From Bacteroidota bacterium (lineage in GTDB: Bacteria > Bacteroidota > Bacteroidia > Chitinophagales > Chitinophagaceae): a stretch of DNA of 15,247 nucleotides. The notes beneath the pieces were generated by a model. It was given only the letters and a program-made list of their open reading frames with translations. It was not told the DNA's origin and did no database searches. Location: contig JAEWBD010000077.1 of the NCBI GenBank assembly GCA_023391315.1, positions 1-15,247 of the forward strand, written 5' to 3'. The number at the start of each line of letters is the position of its first letter. Position 1 is the first letter of the stretch. Of the stretch, positions 14,204 through 15,247 are shown piece after piece. The position numbers were made by a program, and so were the translations under genes.

Positions 14204-15247
14204 ATGAGACAACTGAAAACTAAATACGCACGAATGAATAGAATAATTATGTTTTGTTTTTGCCTGTTTGCAAGCATTATTGTTAACGCACAAATAAAGC
14301 TTCCGCAACTGATAAGAGACAGCATGATACTGCAACGCGATGCCAAAATAAATATATGGGGATGGGCTTCCAACGGTGAAAAGGTAAGTGTAAAGTTTAA
14401 TGGTAAAACGTATAAAACAACTACTGGAAACGACGGTAAATGGGCGGTGCAAATGGTGCCGCAAACAGCCGGTGGCCCTTATACAATGGATATATCGGGT
14501 AAGAACAAAATTACCCTGCATGATATATTGATTGGTGATGTTTGGCTATGTGCAGGCCAGTCGAATATGGTACATCAAATGATATTGCATGGCATTCGGT
14601 ATGCAAATGAAATTGCCCATGCAAATAATAGTGAAATAAGACAATTTTGGGTTCCGAACATCACCAATTTAGAGGCGCCTCAAAACGATCTGCCATCAGG
14701 TTCCTGGAAGTGGGCCAACCCAACAGATGTACAGCAGTTTTCGGCAGTGGCTTATTTCTTTGCCAAAGCTTTGTATAAAAAATACCATATTCCTATAGGC
14801 ATCATCAATGCAAGCTGGGGCGGCGTTCCCATAGAATCCATGATGAGTGAAGATGCATTAAAGGATTTCCCAAACATTCTTACAACAGTTGAAAAAAATA
14901 AAGACACGGGCTATGTAAATGAAACCAACCGCAAGGCATTTGCTGCTATGCAAGCGATGCCAAAGCCTGAAGATAAAGGCATGCATGAAAAATGGTATGA
15001 GCCATCCTATGTTCCGAAAGGATGGCGTACCATCGCTATTCCAGGCTATTGGGAAGACCAGGGCGTAAAAGATTTAGATGGCATTGTTTGGTACAGGAGA
15101 GAAATTGATGTACCCGCATCAATGATTAATACATCAGCGAAGGTTTTTTTGGGAAGGATTGTAGATGCAGATGAACTGTACATTAACGGAACAAAAGTTG
15201 GCAGCACCGGTTATATGTATCCGCAGCGCCGTTATGCAGTTCCGGAT
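14204..15247 (+). CDS. Sialate-O-acetylesterase-like SGNH acetylesterase (3' end beyond window)
   Basis: The first 348 codons of a secreted carbohydrate O-acetylesterase; in xylan loci such enzymes likely deacetylate xylan or xylo-oligosaccharides. ATG 14204 gives a signal peptide with a long basic n-region; ATG 14234 (MNRIIMFCFCLFASIIVNAQ) is an equally good start. A beta-rich N-terminal domain (DSMILQRDAKINIWGWA, GKWAVQM) leads to the SGNH nucleophile motif CAGQSNM (Ser120 from the first ATG), then the family motif GIINASWGGVPIESMMS. From about residue 270 (GWRTIAIPGYWEDQG, WYRREIDVP, DADELYINGTKVGSTG) a GH2-type jelly-roll domain is inserted into the esterase fold, a known layout in this family. 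The catalytic Asp/His block and stop codon lie right of the window. Confidence 0.88.
   Translation, partial: MRQLKTKYARMNRIIMFCFCLFASIIVNAQIKLPQLIRDSMILQRDAKINIWGWASNGEKVSVKFNGKTYKTTTGNDGKWAVQMVPQTAGGPYTMDISGKNKITLHDILIGDVWLCAGQSNMVHQMILHGIRYANEIAHANNSEIRQFWVPNITNLEAPQNDLPSGSWKWANPTDVQQFSAVAYFFAKALYKKYHIPIGIINASWGGVPIESMMSEDALKDFPNILTTVEKNKDTGYVNETNRKAFAAMQAMPKPEDKGMHEKWYEPSYVPKGWRTIAIPGYWEDQGVKDLDGIVWYRREIDVPASMINTSAKVFLGRIVDADELYINGTKVGSTGYMYPQRRYAVPD

Noticed and set aside
1..15247. CRISPR arrays, tRNA or rRNA genes, insertion sequences, phage genes or defence systems
   Set aside because: No direct-repeat arrays, RNA-gene signatures, transposase motifs or defence-type domains were seen on either strand.

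Overview
The window is about 15.2 kb of moderately AT-rich DNA from a Bacteroidota bacterium. The evidence is a SusC-type TonB-dependent transporter, Bacteroidetes-style signal peptides, mostly weak ribosome binding sites and several exported carbohydrate enzymes in one cluster. The protein style (SusC plug with VAPYGLGGANG, GH115-GH10-GPH transporter order) suggests the Chitinophagaceae or a close relative, but that is inference. The cluster reads as a polysaccharide utilization locus (PUL) for glucuronoxylan or acetylated xylan.

Layout. The left third is on the minus strand: a SusC transporter that runs off the left edge (1-2994; its SusD partner would lie outside), a 1-kb non-coding stretch (2995-4010), and a secreted 622-residue protein of unrecognised family (4011-5879). 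A divergent promoter region (5880-6151) then feeds a plus-strand run: GH115 alpha-glucuronidase, GH10 endo-xylanase with an in-frame stop in its N-terminal region, and a GPH-family sugar symporter, tightly spaced and probably one operon (6152-11389). After a 440-bp non-coding gap come a GH43 enzyme without a signal peptide (11830-12876), a secreted CE1-like esterase (13016-14101), a strong 15-bp hairpin, and the first 348 codons of a secreted SGNH acetylesterase with an embedded jelly-roll domain, cut by the right edge.

How they could work together: exported GH10 would cut the xylan backbone, GH115 would remove (methyl)glucuronic acid, and the two esterases would strip acetyl or feruloyl groups. 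SusC would take oligosaccharides across the outer membrane, the GPH symporter would take small sugars across the inner membrane, and the cytoplasmic GH43 would finish xylo-oligosaccharides or arabinosyl-xylose. Four copies of a palindrome of the form GYAAYCGRTTRC, plus a perfect CTAAAGCGCTTTAG palindrome upstream of susC, suggest control by LacI-family repressors.

I see no wholly new system. The points most worth checking are the unrecognised 622-residue protein with a decayed second copy beside it, the nonsense codon in the xylanase, the shared operator set, the symporter lacking the two usual cation-site aspartates, and a tiny ORF that overlaps the GH43 start and contains its unusually strong Shine-Dalgarno sequence.
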